Below, piece by piece: positions 14,553 through 24,104 of a DNA stretch of 64,000 nt. The notes under the pieces were generated by a model, which ran no database searches, had not been told where the DNA came from, and saw nothing but the letters and a program-made list of their open reading frames with translations. Position 1 is the stretch's first letter. Each line of letters begins with the position of its first letter. The translations under genes were made by a program, and so were the position numbers. The stretch is from Labilithrix luteola (GTDB taxonomy: Bacteria; Myxococcota_A; Polyangia; Polyangiales; Polyangiaceae), in assembly GCF_001263205.1 (NCBI RefSeq), contig NZ_CP012333.1:8537501-8601500 (forward strand). Direction: 5' to 3'.

Positions 14553-17095
14553 CGCGAGGGAAGACGCCTTCGCGTCAGGTTGCCGGGCGGTGCCGCCGGG
14601 TCGAAGGTTGCCCCGCGCCGATCGGCGATGCCCTCACGGAGCACGCCGCCCTCGTGCTCGAGGAGATACGGTGCGTGCGGCTTCGCCGTGTTCTGCGGCT
14701 CGCCGATGATGAAGACGGTCACCGCCCGCGCCGTCGTTGCTTCGTTGGGGGGCGGAGCGGGTTGCGCTGCTCGACAAATGCGCGCGACTTCGGCGTTGCG
14801 ATCGACCGAGGCGCAGCGTTCGAGCGCCGTTCGATCCGCGAGGGTCGCCCTGTTCGTCGATCCGTTCGCGGGGCCGCCGGCGACCGCCTGCAGCGCACGC
14901 GCGGCGGACGCCCGAACGAGCTCGCTGGCGTCGTCGAGCAAGAGTTTTCGGGCTGTGTCGTCGTCGCCGCAGTGGGCCTTGGCGAAGGCAAGCGCGACGA
15001 GTGCATTGGCCCGCACGGTGGGGCGAGCGTCGGACAGGAGCGGGCATGCGACGGGGCCGATGACAGGCGCGCCGCCAGGGCCGAGACCTCGCGCGATCCG
15101 AGCGACGGCTCCGGCTGCGTTGGTCGCGACAGCCGTGTCGTCCGTTTTGGTTCGCGCCGCGATTGCGCCGACCGACCGTGCGTCGCCGAGCGTTCCGAGG
15201 CTGAACACCGCCTGCGCGCGGACCGTCGCGTCGGGATCCTCGGCGAGCTTCTGCAGGAGCGATAGCGCCTCCGTCGAACCGCGCTGGCCACCGAGCATGA
15301 TCGCGACCATGCGCCGATCGTCCGGCTCGCCCTTGGCCGCGTTTTCAAGACCCTTCACCGCGGCGGGCGTTCGCGAGCGTCCTGCGGCTTCGAGGACGGC
15401 GTCGCGTTCGGGGCCGGCGGCGACGGCGAGCTCGCGGAAGAGGCGAGCCGTGGTTGCATCATCGGGCAGGCGTTCGCCGATGCCGCCGAGCGCGGCGAGC
15501 ACGGCGTAACGATCGAGCTCCTCGCCGCCGTCGAGCTTCTTGAGCATCGCCTGGCGAGCCTTGGTGCCCCCGCTGGCTCCGAGAGCCGTTGCAACATGCA
15601 AACGAACGGCCGGATCGGTGTCCACGAGAAGCGGCACGAGCGCATCATCGGCGATGCCCGAAGCATCTTTCGGCGAGGCACTTCCGAGCGCTCCGAGCGC
15701 ATCGATGGCAGCGATGCGCAGGGTCGGATCCTTCGAAGCCGCGAGCCCCGTGAGCTCCGTGGCGGCGCGCGGCGCTCCCGTCCGGCCGAGCAAGGTCACG
15801 AGCTGCGCGCGCTCGTCGATGGATAGGCGCGGCGACCTCAGCGTGGCGGCGAGCGGCTCGACGGCGCGCCCGTCCGGTTTCGTCGGATCGAGCAGGATTC
15901 CTGCGGTGCGAAGCGCCTCCTGACGCACGAGCGGATCGCCCACGAACTCGAGAACGACCGGCACCTGTTCGGCGGTTCCCGCGCCTGCGAGCGCGTGGAG
16001 TGCGGCCGCCGGAGGGAGCGTTCCTTTGCGCAGGGCGGTCACGATGGTCTTCGCGCTCGACGTTGCGTGGAGCTCGCCGAGGACCCACGCCGCGCTCGTG
16101 GTCACGGCCTTGGACCCAGGCTTTTCGAGGAGGCCGGTCAGCTCGGGGATCGCGGCCGGCCCCACCGACACGAGCGCTTCGCGCACGGCCGTCCGCTCCA
16201 GCGTGGCCGCCGCGTCTTCTTGCGTTCCGAGCGCATTGACCAGTGCACGAATCGCTTCGGGCGTACCGATACGACCGAGTGAGACGAGAGCGGCCTGGCG
16301 CACGGTTGGATTGCGCTCGAGCGCGAGGGGCGCGATGGCCGACGCCGCGTCGGGCGCGCGGAGGCGTCCGAGAGCGGCCAGAGCCTCCATTTTCACGTCG
16401 GGCGAGCTGTCGCGCAGGACGAGCAAGAGCGCTTGCGTGGCGCGCGGATCTCCGAGATCGCCGAGCGCGCGCACGACGGCCTGCCGGACTTCGGGCGTCG
16501 AGTCCTGAACCTTGCCGACGAGCGGCACGACGGCACGTGGATCGCCGAGCTTGGCGAGGGCGCGCGCGACCTGGACACGCACCGCGGGCGTGGGATCGTC
16601 GAGCTTTCCGGCGAGAGGGGCGACGGCGTCGGGCGAGCCGGAAGCGCCGAGGGCGTCGGCACATGCTCCTCGCACCGACGGATCGGCGTCGCCGAGGGAT
16701 CGGGCGAGTGAGGGAACCGCCTTGGCATCCGGCATGGCGAACGCCACCTCGCATGCGGCGACGCGGAGGCGAGGCTCTCGTTCCGTCAGCCACGCCAGCG
16801 CGACGGGCGTGGCAGGTACGACGTGGAGCCGAATGGCCTCCTTGGCCGCCGCCAAGCGCACTTCCGTATCCCCGTCACCGAGCGCGCGAAGCACGAGCGG
16901 AGTCGCACGCTCGAGCCCGAGCGTGCCGAGCTCACGCGCTGCCGCCCGGCGGGTGACCGGATCTTGCGAGGCGAGGCCGCGCTCGACGCGCTCGGGAACG
17001 TCCGGCCAGACGAGCGCGAGCGCGTGCCGCGGAGCGAGCTGGGAACCCAGCACCCCGAAACACAGCAGCGAGGCAATGAAGACGCCCTTGCGCAC
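14549..17095 (-). CDS. Exported HEAT-repeat protein
   Basis: An 848-residue protein with a signal peptide (KGVFIASLLCFGVLGSQL) followed by about twenty HEAT/PBS-lyase-type repeats of roughly 31 residues. Typical units are DPVTRRAAARELGTLGLE, DPSVRGACADALGASGSP and TPEVRQAVVRALGDLGDP. Repeats of this kind form alpha-solenoids that bind partner proteins; there is no catalytic motif. It sits in a tight minus-strand run with VWA and DUF4159 genes, so a periplasmic scaffold for that group is a reasonable inference. Confidence 0.85.
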   Translation of the reverse strand: MRKGVFIASLLCFGVLGSQLAPRHALALVWPDVPERVERGLASQDPVTRRAAARELGTLGLERATPLVLRALGDGDTEVRLAAAKEAIRLHVVPATPVALAWLTEREPRLRVAACEVAFAMPDAKAVPSLARSLGDADPSVRGACADALGASGSPDAVAPLAGKLDDPTPAVRVQVARALAKLGDPRAVVPLVGKVQDSTPEVRQAVVRALGDLGDPRATQALLLVLRDSSPDVKMEALAALGRLRAPDAASAIAPLALERNPTVRQAALVSLGRIGTPEAIRALVNALGTQEDAAATLERTAVREALVSVGPAAIPELTGLLEKPGSKAVTTSAAWVLGELHATSSAKTIVTALRKGTLPPAAALHALAGAGTAEQVPVVLEFVGDPLVRQEALRTAGILLDPTKPDGRAVEPLAATLRSPRLSIDERAQLVTLLGRTGAPRAATELTGLAASKDPTLRIAAIDALGALGSASPKDASGIADDALVPLLVDTDPAVRLHVATALGASGGTKARQAMLKKLDGGEELDRYAVLAALGGIGERLPDDATTARLFRELAVAAGPERDAVLEAAGRSRTPAAVKGLENAAKGEPDDRRMVAIMLGGQRGSTEALSLLQKLAEDPDATVRAQAVFSLGTLGDARSVGAIAARTKTDDTAVATNAAGAVARIARGLGPGGAPVIGPVACPLLSDARPTVRANALVALAFAKAHCGDDDTARKLLLDDASELVRASAARALQAVAGGPANGSTNRATLADRTALERCASVDRNAEVARICRAAQPAPPPNEATTARAVTVFIIGEPQNTAKPHAPYLLEHEGGVLREGIADRRGATFDPAAPPGNLTRRRLPSR

Positions 17096-17124
17096 GAGGC
17101 AACGCTAGCACGTCGGGAGCGCAG

Positions 17125-19356
17125 TCAGGACAGGCCGCTGCGCCTTCGGGCGAACCAGTGGACGCCGAGCGCGCAGGCCGCAGCAAGCGTCCAGATCCAG
17201 GGCGGCGCCACGGGCACCACGTGTCGTTCTGCGCTCACCACGGCGGGCTTCGGCAGAGGGAGCGCGAGATCCCCGCTTGCGTCGCGGAATGCTCCGCCCG
17301 TCGCGTCCGCGATGGCGCGGAGGCGCTCGACGTCGGGGCGCGAGTCGGCCCACTCGTCGCCGCCCGACTCACACGCGAAATCTCGACGCGTGGTCGGACC
17401 GGCACCGAGCCGGAGGCGTGCCGTGTACCCTCCGGCGGCGAGCGGAGGCATCGCGACCTCGACCGCCGTGCCGTCGTCGTGAACGGAGCGCGGAAGGGTC
17501 ACTTTCACGGGCGGCGCATCTTGCTTGTCGAGGCGTCGGAGCTCGATCCATGCCGTGCTCTCGCCGTTCTGGTTGGCCTTCGGCAGGCGCACGCGAAGCC
17601 TCGCCGGCTCGTTCGCGACGCACGGCGACGCTAGCTCGAGCTGTCCGGACTCGAAGCGCGGATCGCGCATGAGCCAGCCGAGCAGGCCGTCCCAGAGTGC
17701 GCCGTACCCGCGGCCCGAGGTTCGCGCGCCGAGCTGGGAAAATTCGAGCTGCCACGCGCCGTCGATGCCGAGCGCGATCGAACGGCCGTCGCCCTGATCG
17801 CCAATCGCGAGGATCGGCATCGGCGCGCCGGACCGCGTCGTTCGCGAAGGATGGGCCCACAAGACGAGCCCCCCAGGGCGAACGTCGCCGAGCACGTTCG
17901 CCCCGGGCATCAACGGCAGCTCTTCGGACGCCACTTCGCGGAGCGGCGCCAAGAGCGGTGCGCTGCGTCCTTCGTCGGTCCAGGCGGGCACGACGTTGGC
18001 GACGTCCGCGGCCGTTGCGCCCGGCGAGCCATCCATGGTGATGGGCAGCACGTCGGCGAGGGGCGTGCCCGCGTAGCCGCCCGCGACGAACGAGTTCTGG
18101 CCGCCGACCATGATGAGACCGCCTCCGGCGCGCACGTAGCGCGCGAGCTGCGGGAGGTGGCGCTCGAGCCCGTAAGGCTGCGCGTCGAAGTCCTGCAGAA
18201 CGACGGCGTCGAACGACGGAAGGTGCTCGGTGAAGAGCTCGTCGACCGGGAAGGGGATGAGCGAGAGATCTTCCTGCCGCGCGTTCGGATCGTCGGCCTG
18301 GGTTCGCAGGATGAAGAACGCGACGACGTCGACCGACGCATCGCTCTTCAGCCATTCGCGGAGCGCCCGGACGTCGTTCGTGGGGCGACCGGCGACGTGC
18401 AGCACGCGCACGCGCTCGCGGGCGACGTTGAACGTGAGCAGGCGTCGATCGTTCTCCGGAATCGTGTCGCCCGAGGGCGGCGTGATGGCGACCTCGATGA
18501 TGCGCGCGCCCGCGCGTTCGAGCGTGACGGCGAGGTCGACGGTGCCTTTGCCGTCTTTCAGGTGCGTGAGGCCGCTCGCGAGCAGCGCCGGTGGTCCGTC
18601 TTCGCGAAGCTCGCGCGCGGTGACGGTGAGCTCGTCGCACGAGATCCCGCCCGCACAGCCCACTTCGACGGTGAGCGGAAGAGGGACGTGCGCGACGGCG
18701 GCGCCGGCGGCCGATACACGGCGTACACTGGCATCGGCAGGTGCCTCCTTCGTCGTCGCGATCGTGTGCACGGGCACCTTCAGATCGCGGACGATCGCCT
18801 GAATCGCCTCCTTCGATGCGCCCTCCGGCGGATCGTCGAGCCGGCCGTCGGACACGACGACGACGGCCTGCGGGCGCTCTTCGGCGGAAGCCGCGATCGC
18901 CCGGAGCGCGCTCGTCAGATCGCTGCGCGGCGCTTGCGAAGGCGCGGGGCCGTCTTTTCCAGGAGCGAACGGGGCGGGCGCGCCCTCGCCGAAACCGAGA
19001 ATGGCGAGCCGCGCGTCCTTCGAGCGAGCTCCGAGCTCGGTGATCGCGCGGTCGCGCGTGGCTCCGCGTGGCGTCTTTTCGCTCTCCGGCAGCGCCATCG
19101 ATCGCGACGTGTCGGCGAGGACGACGACCTTCGCGCCGACGACGCTTTCGCGCGCCGCGATGCGCACCGGCCGGAGCACGGCGCAAAGGAGTGCACCGAG
19201 GGCGAGCAGACCCGTGACCACGATGAGGGGACCGCCGCGCTCGCGCCTTCGCAGCTCGACGACGAGCAAGACGAGCAGGCTCACTGCCACGAGCACGCAT
19301 GCGAGAATCGCTGCCCAGGGGGGCAAGTCTCCGTTGACCGCGAGTCGAGTGTGCAT
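17125..19356 (-). CDS. Membrane protein with VWA and glutamine-amidotransferase-like domains
   Basis: A 743-residue protein. Two N-terminal membrane helices (WAAILACVLVAVSLLVLLVV and VVTGLLALGALLCAVL) precede a von Willebrand factor A domain whose MIDAS motif is visible (VVLADTSRSMALPES). A central Ig-like part is followed by a class-I glutamine-amidotransferase-like fold (VRVLHVAGRPTNDVRALREW, YVRAGGGLIMVGGQNSF) without an obvious catalytic Cys. A last helix (WIWTLAAACALGVHWF) lies at the C-terminus. This arrangement occurs in BatA-type or DUF4159-associated membrane systems of several phyla. Function is unknown. Confidence 0.82.
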   Translation of the reverse strand: MHTRLAVNGDLPPWAAILACVLVAVSLLVLLVVELRRRERGGPLIVVTGLLALGALLCAVLRPVRIAARESVVGAKVVVLADTSRSMALPESEKTPRGATRDRAITELGARSKDARLAILGFGEGAPAPFAPGKDGPAPSQAPRSDLTSALRAIAASAEERPQAVVVVSDGRLDDPPEGASKEAIQAIVRDLKVPVHTIATTKEAPADASVRRVSAAGAAVAHVPLPLTVEVGCAGGISCDELTVTARELREDGPPALLASGLTHLKDGKGTVDLAVTLERAGARIIEVAITPPSGDTIPENDRRLLTFNVARERVRVLHVAGRPTNDVRALREWLKSDASVDVVAFFILRTQADDPNARQEDLSLIPFPVDELFTEHLPSFDAVVLQDFDAQPYGLERHLPQLARYVRAGGGLIMVGGQNSFVAGGYAGTPLADVLPITMDGSPGATAADVANVVPAWTDEGRSAPLLAPLREVASEELPLMPGANVLGDVRPGGLVLWAHPSRTTRSGAPMPILAIGDQGDGRSIALGIDGAWQLEFSQLGARTSGRGYGALWDGLLGWLMRDPRFESGQLELASPCVANEPARLRVRLPKANQNGESTAWIELRRLDKQDAPPVKVTLPRSVHDDGTAVEVAMPPLAAGGYTARLRLGAGPTTRRDFACESGGDEWADSRPDVERLRAIADATGGAFRDASGDLALPLPKPAVVSAERHVVPVAPPWIWTLAAACALGVHWFARRRSGLS

Positions 19357-19368
19357 CCGCGTGCGACC

Positions 19369-20148
19369 TCAGGGCACCACGGGCAACGCGCGGCGACGCA
19401 TGAGGAACGGCGCGTGGACTTGGTCGTCTTTGTAGTTCGAACAGAGCACGTACATCGAGATGTTCACCGCGAGGCGAATGGCGCGCTCCCGCTGGGCGTC
19501 ACCGCCGGGGACCACCGGGTTTTCCCAGGCCCCCGTCGCGCCGCGCGCGAGCGCTCCACCGATGTCGTGCGAGGAGAAGAGCACTTGTGGCTTGCCGCCG
19601 CGCACGATGGCGTCGAGCGTTTGCGGACCACGGACGCGTCCTTCGGGACGCCTCACGAGATAGAACGATTTGAAGACGACGTGGTCGGCGCCGAGCGCGA
19701 TGGGGCTCGTGTCGGGGAGGACGCGCGCGATTTGCTCGCGTGCGGTTCGACCGAATGCGCTCGGCGTTCCGTCGTCACCGACACCCGCGTCGTCCACGAG
19801 CAGGAGGCCGCCGAGCGAGAAGAACTTGCGGAGGCCGGCGATCTCCTGCGGAGAGAAGGGCGTGAGCGCGCTCTCCCCGCTGAGCCAGAGAAACGGACTG
19901 TCGACGACGCTGGGATCGTCGGCACGCACCTCGGTTGGCTTGACGCGCGCCGGGGCACTCGTTCGCTGAACCAGCTCGCGCGCCCATCGAGCGGGCGCAC
20001 TTGGTCGTGCGGGCCCGTTGACGCCGCCTACGCGAAGCGCGCGCGGATCGAAGGCGCCCACGTCACCGAACGCGCGCGCCGGTCGTGGCAGCGCGAGCCA
20101 CAGCAGGCTCACGAGACCGACGAACAGGACGGCAGCGGCACGCTTCAT
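19369..20148 (-). CDS. DUF4159 family protein
   Basis: A 259-residue exported protein: signal peptide (AAVLFVGLVSLLWLAL, cleavage near ARA-FG) and a DUF4159 domain. That domain resembles class-I glutamine amidotransferase folds without catalytic residues: FFSLGGLLLVDDAGVGDD, SFYLVRRPEGRVRGP and the ending YVLCSNYKDDQVHAPFLMRR. It lies 12 bases upstream of the VWA gene and is co-oriented with it, as DUF4159 and VWA genes commonly are. No reaction is known. Confidence 0.82.
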   Translation of the reverse strand: MKRAAAVLFVGLVSLLWLALPRPARAFGDVGAFDPRALRVGGVNGPARPSAPARWARELVQRTSAPARVKPTEVRADDPSVVDSPFLWLSGESALTPFSPQEIAGLRKFFSLGGLLLVDDAGVGDDGTPSAFGRTAREQIARVLPDTSPIALGADHVVFKSFYLVRRPEGRVRGPQTLDAIVRGGKPQVLFSSHDIGGALARGATGAWENPVVPGGDAQRERAIRLAVNISMYVLCSNYKDDQVHAPFLMRRRALPVVP

Positions 20149-20189
20149 TCGGTCGCCACTCTAGCGCGAGGCACGGCGCACGTCCCAGC

Positions 20190-20855
20190 TCAGTCGAAGT
20201 CGTCGACTCGCCAGACGCCGCCCTCACGCTTCAACTTGACCGTATGACCGCCGGGCACGATCACGGTGGCGCTGTCTCCGGTGACCTGCACGCGCAGCGT
20301 TTCCGGGCGTTCCAGGCCTTCGACGAGCGAGCGGAGGTCTTGCTCCACGGCAGCGCGCGTCTGAGGTGTGAGCACGCGCATCAAGCCTGCGTAGCTGCGC
20401 CTCGCGAGCACGCGCCGCAGCTGATCGAGCGCCTGCTCGGGCGTTCGCGACCCGCCCGGCAGAGAGCCCGACGAGGTAATCCAGAACCGGCCGTCGCGAA
20501 GCTCGAGCTGAGCTTCTTCGCCGTCTTCGTAGCGAAGCCGTGCAGTGGCCTCGATGCGTGCGTCGCGGCCTGTGACCTGCTTGGCCTGCTCTTTGAGCTC
20601 CACGCGCTGCTCGTCGACGAGGCGCCGGACGTCGTCCTTCGAACGCGACTTCTGCGCCGTGCTCGTCATCATCGCGTAGATCGCGTCGGCGTCTCCGCGG
20701 TCTGCCGCGCGGGCATACTCGTCGGCGGCGGCCTTGGGGTCCGGCACGGAGTGGGTCGTGCAGCCGGTCGCCCAACTGGTGAGCGCAAACGCCGTCGCCA
20801 CCCACGACCATCGGCGGTGGGGCACGATCCCGAAGGCAGGCGTGAGAGGGCGCAT
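20190..20855 (-). CDS. Lipoprotein of unknown function
   Basis: A 221-residue lipoprotein from ATG 20855 (the frame is open further upstream, but that part overlaps the region before ppx and is not signal-peptide-like). The lipobox lies at WATGCTTHS. The body contains AADEYARAADRGDADAIYAM and a repeat-like second half (RTPEQALDQLRRVLARRSYA), then a small beta domain ending HTVKLKREGGVWRVDDFD. The pattern resembles NTF2-like or Tol-Pal-adjacent lipoproteins, but I make no specific assignment. Confidence 0.7.
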   Translation of the reverse strand: MRPLTPAFGIVPHRRWSWVATAFALTSWATGCTTHSVPDPKAAADEYARAADRGDADAIYAMMTSTAQKSRSKDDVRRLVDEQRVELKEQAKQVTGRDARIEATARLRYEDGEEAQLELRDGRFWITSSGSLPGGSRTPEQALDQLRRVLARRSYAGLMRVLTPQTRAAVEQDLRSLVEGLERPETLRVQVTGDSATVIVPGGHTVKLKREGGVWRVDDFD

Positions 20856-20913
20856 CGACCGCGCCCGAGGGTAGTACGAAACGAACTCTTCCGGTGAGTC
20901 GGTTTGCGTCGGC

Positions 20914-22548
20914 CTATTTCGCGTTGCGCACCGACGGCGGCGGCGTCGAAGGATCCGGACGCCAGGACGTGCGGGGGCTCCCGGCGATCTGGACTTCGAG
21001 GTCGAAGACGTCGCGGAGCATCTCGGACTTGGCGCGCACGGTCCACTCTTCGAGCTCGCGATCCTCGTCACCCGTCACGTGCAGGTAGAGGCGTCGCTTG
21101 CCGGCATCGATCTCGGCGCGAACGCCGGTCACCTTGCCGAGGTGCTCGCGGTCGAGCGCGTCGGCGATGCGCAGGATCGCCGCGAGGCTCCGGACCTTCG
21201 CGCGGGCATCCTTGTCGAGGTCGCGGAAGTTCGGATGTGAAGGATCGGGCGGGCTCTTGCGATGGTAACGCGCGACGTTGGCGACGATGGATCGCTCGTC
21301 GGGCGTGAGCCCCATGATGTCTGCGTGCTGGATGAGGTAGAAGCTGTGCTTGTGGTGACCGTCGTAACGGACGTAGTCGCCGATGTCGTGGAGGAGGGCG
21401 CCCGCGCGAAGGAGCAAGCGATCGCGTTCGACGAGGCGATGATGACCGGCCATGTCGTCGAAGAGCTGCATCGCGAAGGAGGCGACGAGCTCGCCGTGGG
21501 ACTGATCGAAGCCGTAACGCTTGCCGAGCCGCACGCACGCGTCGACGACCGTGCGTGTCTCCGACTCCGTGTCCCAGCGGTCGAAGTACTTGTCGACGAG
21601 CTCCTCGAGGATCCCTTCCTTGAGGCCAACCCCGGGCGCCACGATCGCGCCGGCCTTGAAGGCCTCCGCGACGCGCAGGAAGATCGAAGCGGCAGGGACG
21701 ATCGTGTCTGCGCGATCGGGCCGTAGGTTGTACGTCTCGCGACGCTTCTCCGTCGGCATGTCGAAGAGCTTGCCGAGGAGATTGCGCATCGCCGACACGT
21801 CGACGGCGCGCGGGAAGCCCGCGTGGCCACCCTTGATCGGGCAGAGCTCCACGATCGTGTCGACGCTGCCGCCGGTACCGACGACGACCTCGAAGGGCAC
21901 CTTCTTCAGCTGGGGGATCGCTTCGGCGAGAACGCGGTCGACGCCTTCGAAGAGCAGGCGCTGGCGCGTTCGATCGACCGTCTTGGTGCCGCGAAGGTAC
22001 GTCTCGAGGAGGCGCACCGTTCCGACAGGGAGCGACACGGAGAAGGCGTTTCGCCCGCGGTCGAGGTAGGTGAGCTCCGTCGAGCCGCCGCCGACGTCGA
22101 CGAGAAGCGCGCGGCGGTCCGAAAGACCGAGCCGTCGGATGACGGCGAGCTGGATGAGGCGCGCCTCTTCGATGCCTTCGATGACCTCGAGCTCGATGCC
22201 GGCTTCCCGGCGCGCGCGCTCGACCAACGTGGGGCCGTTCGACGCCTCGCGGACGGCGCTGGTCGCCGTGGCGCGGTAGGCGTCGACCTTCGCGGTATCC
22301 ATCGCTGTCCGGAACTCGCGCAGGGCCGTGCACGCCTGACCGATCGACGCAGCAGCGAGCCTACCGGTGACGAACACCTCGCTGCCGAGGCGAACGGGAG
22401 CGCGGAGGCTCAGGACTTCACGAAAGCTCCCACCGCTTGCATCGGGGAGGAGCGATAGCTGCTCGCGGCCGTTCGACACCCCTTGAGCCTCGACGATGCG
22501 GAGGCGCAGGGCGTTCGAACCCAAGTCGAGCGCAGCGAAGCGCGGCAT
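20914..22548 (-). CDS. ppx: Exopolyphosphatase / pppGpp phosphohydrolase (Ppx/GppA) with HD domain
   Basis: A 544-residue cytoplasmic enzyme that removes terminal phosphate from polyphosphate or pppGpp. The actin-like ATPase fold shows phosphate-loop motifs AALDLGSNALRLRI and LLVDVGGGSTELTYLD. The C-terminal part carries an HD-type helical domain (AGALLHDIGDYVRYDGHHKH), as in long Ppx enzymes. With a PstS-like and porin cluster at 1543, two phosphate-related systems lie within 20 kb, though nothing shows co-regulation. Confidence 0.9.
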   Translation of the reverse strand: MPRFAALDLGSNALRLRIVEAQGVSNGREQLSLLPDASGGSFREVLSLRAPVRLGSEVFVTGRLAAASIGQACTALREFRTAMDTAKVDAYRATATSAVREASNGPTLVERARREAGIELEVIEGIEEARLIQLAVIRRLGLSDRRALLVDVGGGSTELTYLDRGRNAFSVSLPVGTVRLLETYLRGTKTVDRTRQRLLFEGVDRVLAEAIPQLKKVPFEVVVGTGGSVDTIVELCPIKGGHAGFPRAVDVSAMRNLLGKLFDMPTEKRRETYNLRPDRADTIVPAASIFLRVAEAFKAGAIVAPGVGLKEGILEELVDKYFDRWDTESETRTVVDACVRLGKRYGFDQSHGELVASFAMQLFDDMAGHHRLVERDRLLLRAGALLHDIGDYVRYDGHHKHSFYLIQHADIMGLTPDERSIVANVARYHRKSPPDPSHPNFRDLDKDARAKVRSLAAILRIADALDREHLGKVTGVRAEIDAGKRRLYLHVTGDEDRELEEWTVRAKSEMLRDVFDLEVQIAGSPRTSWRPDPSTPPPSVRNAK

Positions 22549-22602
22549 GGGCCACCTTCTATCACGCGTTCTGGTACAACGTCGGGAGTGGCGAGCCCCG
22601 AA

Positions 22603-22845
22603 ATGCCGATGAGCTCACGGGACACACGCGATACGCCCGAGCCAGCGCGCGAGCGTGGGCCCGCGCCGGCCTCCGATGCCTTCGGACGAGCCAAGCGTCA
22701 GCTCGTCATCGCCGCGGCGGGAATCGCCCTAGGCCTCGGAGTTTCCGGCTCGCTCGACCGAACCGCGGGTGGCGTTCTCGTGTTGGCTTCGTGGCTTTTG
22801 GGTATCGTCGCGCTGCATCGCCTCGGCCGTTCGGGCCGAGGCTGA
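22603..22845 (+). CDS. Small two-helix membrane protein
   Basis: An approximately 80-residue protein divergent from ppx. After a polar N-terminus come two hydrophobic helices (QLVIAAAGIALGLGVSGSL and GGVLVLASWLLGIVALHRL) with a Gly/Arg tail. Start choice is uncertain: GTG 22588 is also in frame, and GGGAG precedes ATG 22603 by about 15 bases. No family is recognised. Confidence 0.55.
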   Translation: MPMSSRDTRDTPEPARERGPAPASDAFGRAKRQLVIAAAGIALGLGVSGSLDRTAGGVLVLASWLLGIVALHRLGRSGRG

Positions 22846-22868
22846 CGTTTCGGGCCAAAGCTCGCGGG

Positions 22869-23786
22869 TCAAATCTCGCTGCGAAGGACGACGATTCCCA
22901 TGTCGGGCCCGAGCTTCGGAACGCGGCCGGCGGCCCAACCGAAGGCACGGTCGGTGATGGTGATGGTCCCGTCCGCAGGTCCCGTCGCGGTCTTGTCGAC
23001 GAGGTTCAGATCCCCGAGCACCTGCTCATTGACCGCGGGGGTGCCGCGCGGGCCGTACACGGCCGACTTGTCGAAAACGAAGACGTAGAGGACGGGGAGC
23101 TTGCCCTTCTCACCCTCACGCATGAGCCGGTCCTGGAGGTCGCGCTTGAGCGACTCCTGGAGGTGGTAGGCAAAGCGCCGGTACGTCCAGCCGGTCACCA
23201 GGAGGCCGCTGAGCGTGCCGTCGTCCTTCTTGACGGGCACACCGGCGACCCACTCTTTGTCCGGCCCAGCCGGGTTCGGAACACCGGGGAATTGGCCGGT
23301 GGTCGCGACGAACGCTTCGCCGGCGAGCGCCCGCTTGAGGTCGGGGTAGGCACCGACCACGTCTTTCCCGGCCATCGTGTCCTGTTCGAGGTCGTTCCGG
23401 ATCGCGATGCCTTTGTCGTCGGTGAAGGCGAAGAAGGTCGACTTGGCCTTTCCGAGGTCGGGCACCTGCTGGCGCATCTTGAGGAGGGCAGAGCGGACCG
23501 CCGGAGCATTCTTGGCGCCTTCCGGCTCTTTGGCCAGCGTCGCCGCCATACGCTTCGCGCCTTCGGGAAGGCCTCGTTCGACCTCCGCCACGTCCTCCGT
23601 GGCCAGCGTCACGAGTTCCTTCACGTTGACCTTGGCCTCCTCTTCGCTGACCTTTGCCTTGTCCTTGCACCCGGCGACGCCGAGCGACGTCGAGGCGACG
23701 AGGGCGGCGAAGGCGAGCGGCAGGGGCAGGGCGAGGCGCGTGGCGCGCGTGGCTTTGGAAAGAGCTCGAACGAGGCGAAGAGCCAT
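22869..23786 (-). CDS. Lipoprotein with sensor-like (Cache-type) fold
   Basis: A 305-residue lipoprotein. A basic N-terminus and hydrophobic core (PLPLAFAALVASTSLGVAGC) end at the lipobox. A coiled-coil-like segment (EDVAEVERGLPEGAKRMA) precedes an alpha/beta region with STFFAFTDDKGIAIRNDLEQ and VAGVPVKKDDGTLSGLLVTG. This strand order recalls extracellular Cache/PAS sensor domains, but no signalling domain is attached. It may feed a separate receptor. No specific name can be given. Confidence 0.7.
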   Translation of the reverse strand: MALRLVRALSKATRATRLALPLPLAFAALVASTSLGVAGCKDKAKVSEEEAKVNVKELVTLATEDVAEVERGLPEGAKRMAATLAKEPEGAKNAPAVRSALLKMRQQVPDLGKAKSTFFAFTDDKGIAIRNDLEQDTMAGKDVVGAYPDLKRALAGEAFVATTGQFPGVPNPAGPDKEWVAGVPVKKDDGTLSGLLVTGWTYRRFAYHLQESLKRDLQDRLMREGEKGKLPVLYVFVFDKSAVYGPRGTPAVNEQVLGDLNLVDKTATGPADGTITITDRAFGWAAGRVPKLGPDMGIVVLRSEI

Positions 23787-23937
23787 GGGCCGGCAGTGTA
23801 CGACGATCCTCGGTCTCGTGCGTCGGGATCCCCGACGGGGCTATCCACAACCCCGCGATGTCGTGTAAGGTGCCGGCTCGGTCGCGAAACGACCGTGCAG
23901 CAAAGTTCGACGTAGACGTACGCACGCAGGTGCGCGC

Positions 23938-24021
23938 GCCGAAGTGGCGGAATGGCAGACGCAGCGGATTCAAAATCCGCCGGGGTAGCCCCCCGTGAGG
24001 GTTCGAGTCCCTCCTTCGGTA
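23938..24021 (+). tRNA. tRNA-Leu (anticodon CAA)
   Basis: 84 bases fold as a class II tRNA. The acceptor stem pairs GCCGAAG with CTTCGGT, with A as discriminator. The anticodon stem GCGGA/TCCGC encloses loop TTCAAAA, placing CAA at 34-36. A long variable arm (CGGGGTAGCCCCCCGTG region) and a T arm with GGTTCGAGTCC follow. CCA is not encoded. It reads the UUG codon. The adjacent degraded region at 24105-25775 is worth noting because tRNA genes are common integration sites. Confidence 0.95.
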
Positions 24022-24104
24022 CCGGTCGAGACGCGTAGGTTTGCAGGACGGCGGAAATGTTGGGTGCGGGGGCCGAGCTCCGAGCTTCTGCAGGTCTGCC
24101 GTCG

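Noticed and set aside
17851..20247. 798-codon plus-strand frame across the VWA and DUF4159 genes
   Set aside because: Composition is Arg/Glu/Asp-rich without any domain and it spans two recognisable minus-strand genes.
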